Shown: piece by piece, positions 6,251 through 7,829 of the stretch
Layout of the letters: every line of letters starts with the position of its first letter
How positions within the stretch are numbered: the stretch's first letter is position 1
DNA from: Bacteroidetes bacterium UBA4009
Lineage (GTDB): Bacteria; Bacteroidota; Bacteroidia; NS11-12g; UBA9320
Assembly (NCBI GenBank): GCA_002384205.1
Contig: DGBH01000191.1
Coordinates: 2,681-10,509 of the forward strand
Direction: 5' to 3'
Length of the DNA stretch: 7,829 nucleotides
Translations under genes and position numbers: made by a program
The notes under the pieces: model-generated
The model's input: only the letters and a program-made list of their open reading frames with translations
Database searches by the model: none
Told to the model about the DNA's origin: nothing

Positions 6251-7282
6251 TCTATATCCGCTTTTTTGAAAAATGGCTTGATTGTTCTTGTTCGATAATA
6301 ATTGATAAACCGTAATATTCGGATTTTTTTCCATGTAAGTTCGAACTATTTGCCATCCTAGCCAAGCACCAGTTCGAGGTGCACTTTCGTTGCCAAATGG
6401 AGTGGTAAAAGGGCCATCGTTGAAATAGTGTTTTTGAAATTCGTTTTTATTAGAGTTGAAAATTACTTCCTTTTCAATTAAGTAAGACCACATATTGTTT
6501 TCCTGCTCGGTAACCCAAGCCATTTGTTGCTCGGTGTAATTTATTTTTAATGAATCAGCAGCTTCTGGAAGTAATAAGTCCAGTAAGTACAATTTTTTGC
6601 CTTCATAAATTGCTTGATCCATAAATGTAGTCCCATTAAACTCTTCTAGTTTATAATCGACATAGGTCTGAACGCAATTAGCCACTATACGATAGGGCTC
6701 AAACTTACGTACGCGATAGGCGGGGAAATTTTCTGGATTTATTATTTGATATACTTCAAAATCGGCTCCTAGATACATATCTAGACCCACTCCAAACTCT
6801 TTTTGCTGTTGTAAATACACACTTCCATATTGAAAAGTGGAAATAAAAGTAGTTACTTTTTTAATAGTGTCTTCAGGAAAATACAATGCGATATACTTGC
6901 TTGCTTCTTGTAATTCTTCTCGATAAGGTTCAAAGTCGCCAAATTTCTCTTGTGTTATTTTATATAGAGAATCCATGTCACGGTGTGCTATGTATCTATA
7001 CAGTTCAACGGACACATCATCAGGTGTGCTATTGATTCCTTTTACCATGCCTCCTACTATATTGGTTACGTATATGTCGTAAAAATCAGGATATTTTTTA
7101 GGTAGCAATTTAAGTTGTTCTACGCTCTTGCAAGAAAATAAATCTTGCTCAAAACGACTTACTTCCATCTCTATCAAAATGTCTGATGTATCTTTAACAT
7201 GCTTATTTTGAGTACATCCAGTAAATGATGCAGCTGCCGAAAAAATTAAAACAATGTGTAGAAGTATTCCTTTTTTAAACAT
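6245..7282 (-). CDS. gldB: Gliding motility lipoprotein GldB
   Basis: GldB is a cell-envelope lipoprotein required for gliding in Flavobacterium johnsoniae; its biochemical role is not settled. The 345-residue length is close to the family norm. The N-terminus MFKKGILLHIVLIFSAAASFTGC is a lipoprotein signal with a lipobox-like SFTGC ending at Cys23; Phe at -3 is less usual. Family blocks are clear: EVSRFEQDLF (40-49), NIVGGM (74-79), GKKLYLLDLLLPEAADSLKI (228-247), WVTEQENNMW (256-265) and GAWLGWQIVRTYM (305-317). The ATG at 7282 starts the signal peptide directly. In F. johnsoniae gldB is followed by gldC. Here the next gene in that direction is the convergent transpeptidase-like gene, so no gldC follows. 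The gene is divergent from the barrel gene with 35 bases between them. Presence of gldB alone does not prove that the organism glides, since gld homologues also occur in non-motile Bacteroidota. Confidence 0.92.
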   Translation of the reverse strand: MFKKGILLHIVLIFSAAASFTGCTQNKHVKDTSDILIEMEVSRFEQDLFSCKSVEQLKLLPKKYPDFYDIYVTNIVGGMVKGINSTPDDVSVELYRYIAHRDMDSLYKITQEKFGDFEPYREELQEASKYIALYFPEDTIKKVTTFISTFQYGSVYLQQQKEFGVGLDMYLGADFEVYQIINPENFPAYRVRKFEPYRIVANCVQTYVDYKLEEFNGTTFMDQAIYEGKKLYLLDLLLPEAADSLKINYTEQQMAWVTEQENNMWSYLIEKEVIFNSNKNEFQKHYFNDGPFTTPFGNESAPRTGAWLGWQIVRTYMEKNPNITVYQLLSNKNNQAIFQKSGYRP

Positions 7283-7317
7283 AACCTTTGCAAATAGATC
7301 AATTAAATAATATCAAT
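7283..7317. promoter_or_regulatory. Compact divergent promoter region between gldB and the barrel gene
   Basis: Only 35 bases separate the two starts. The palindrome TTTGCAAA (7287-7294) supplies a -7-like element on each strand: TA-ACC-TTTG on plus (7282-7290, one base more than TAnnTTTG) and TCTATTTG on minus (7298-7291). The minus element ends 8 bases before the gldB ATG, the plus element 27 bases before the barrel ATG. No well-placed -33 TTG is seen on plus; on minus a TTG lies 15 bases upstream of the element, rather close. Neither element is a perfect match. Confidence 0.35.
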
Positions 7318-7829
7318 ATGAAAAACGTTACAATACTAACTTTAGGGATGTTACTTACGCAACTATCTTTTGCACAAAAACAAGGTGAATTTAGATTTGG
7401 CTTAAAAGGCGTAGCGAATTTGGGCTGGGTAACCGGAACAAATAAAGCGATAAATAGCGATGGTGCAGCTGTAGGTTTTGGTTATGGCGTAGTGGGAGAC
7501 TACTATTTTAAATCAGGTAGTTATGGCATAGGAGCTGAATTGCTAATTACCGATATTAAAACAAAATTTACGTTAGCCAATAGTCAAGTTTTTCGTGGTG
7601 CACCCAATGACACGTTAATAGGCTTACGCTACACCTACAACTTACAATACTTGGAACTTCCCGTAAGTGTAAAATTTAGGACCAAGGAAATAGGTAATGT
7701 TACCTATACTGGTAATTTTGGTTTTGCACCGGGTTTTGCCATAAATGCACGCACAACTATTAATGAAATTGGACTACCTAAGGTGATAGCCGATGCAGAT
7801 CCTACTAACTATCGGGTTAATGAAAGTGA
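7318..7829 (+). CDS. Outer-membrane beta-barrel protein (PorT/PF13568-like), 3' end outside window
   Basis: The ATG at 7318 opens a frame that stays open to the window end (170 complete codons visible). Residues 1-19 (MKNVTILTLGMLLTQLSFA) form a typical signal peptide with likely cleavage before Gln20. The mature part alternates short amphipathic strands and turns: FRFGLKGVANLGWV (25-38), AVGFGYGVVGDYYF (51-64), YGIGAELLITDIKTKF (69-84), a loop, then YNLQYLELPVSVKF (107-120) and YTGNFGFAPGFAINA (130-144). The phrases FGLKGVANLG and YLELPVSVKF are characteristic of the Bacteroidota outer-membrane barrel family that includes PorT/SprT. Being beside gldB invites the idea of a gliding or type IX secretion role, but barrels of this kind are abundant and I cannot assign it as PorT. 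The gene is divergent from gldB. Confidence 0.85.
   Translation, partial: MKNVTILTLGMLLTQLSFAQKQGEFRFGLKGVANLGWVTGTNKAINSDGAAVGFGYGVVGDYYFKSGSYGIGAELLITDIKTKFTLANSQVFRGAPNDTLIGLRYTYNLQYLELPVSVKFRTKEIGNVTYTGNFGFAPGFAINARTTINEIGLPKVIADADPTNYRVNES

Noticed and set aside
1..7829. CRISPR array, insertion sequence, phage, defence island, tRNA or rRNA
   Set aside because: No regular spaced repeats, terminal inverted repeats with a transposase, integrase, tRNA-like cloverleaf or rRNA stretch was seen; the genes are housekeeping and envelope functions.

Overview
The window comes from a member of the Bacteroidota. The base composition is AT-rich. It carries a gldB-family gliding lipoprotein, a PorT/PF13568-type outer-membrane beta-barrel and an M49 peptidase of the bacterial type. 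At least one upstream region contains the Bacteroidota promoter pattern TTG-N18-TAnnTTTG. I cannot resolve the order (Flavobacteriales, Cytophagales or another). No mobile element, CRISPR array, tRNA or rRNA is visible, and the content looks like core chromosome.

Layout, left to right. (1) A plus-strand run: the C-terminal part of a dipeptidyl-peptidase-III-like M49 metallopeptidase (its N-terminus lies outside the window), then a very small unrecognised single-pass membrane ORF (1121-1261), then ung, uracil-DNA glycosylase. The three reading frames overlap or touch, so they look translationally coupled. (2) A minus-strand operon read from right to left: rsmI (16S rRNA methyltransferase), lnt (apolipoprotein N-acyltransferase), lipB (octanoyltransferase) and a 123-residue membrane-anchored protein of unknown function. 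Its last gene meets ung stop codon to stop codon with no intergenic base. (3) An intergenic region of about 190 bp with the likely rsmI promoter and a palindrome/direct-repeat cluster, leading into a plus-strand YafK/DpaA-type L,D-transpeptidase-fold gene. (4) A convergent minus-strand gldB lipoprotein. (5) A 35-bp divergent intergenic region, then the 5' part of a plus-strand outer-membrane beta-barrel gene that runs off the window.

Functionally this is a housekeeping and envelope neighbourhood. It covers DNA repair (Ung), rRNA modification (RsmI), lipoate attachment (LipB), lipoprotein maturation (Lnt), peptidoglycan remodelling (YafK-like), gliding (GldB) and an outer-membrane barrel. Lnt would be expected to act on lipoproteins such as GldB, but they are in different transcription units. 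I found no convincing undescribed system. The items most worth checking are the tiny membrane ORF between the M49 gene and ung, the altered DNA-intercalation loop of Ung, the apparently near-leaderless start of rsmI, and the compact divergent promoter region between gldB and the barrel gene.
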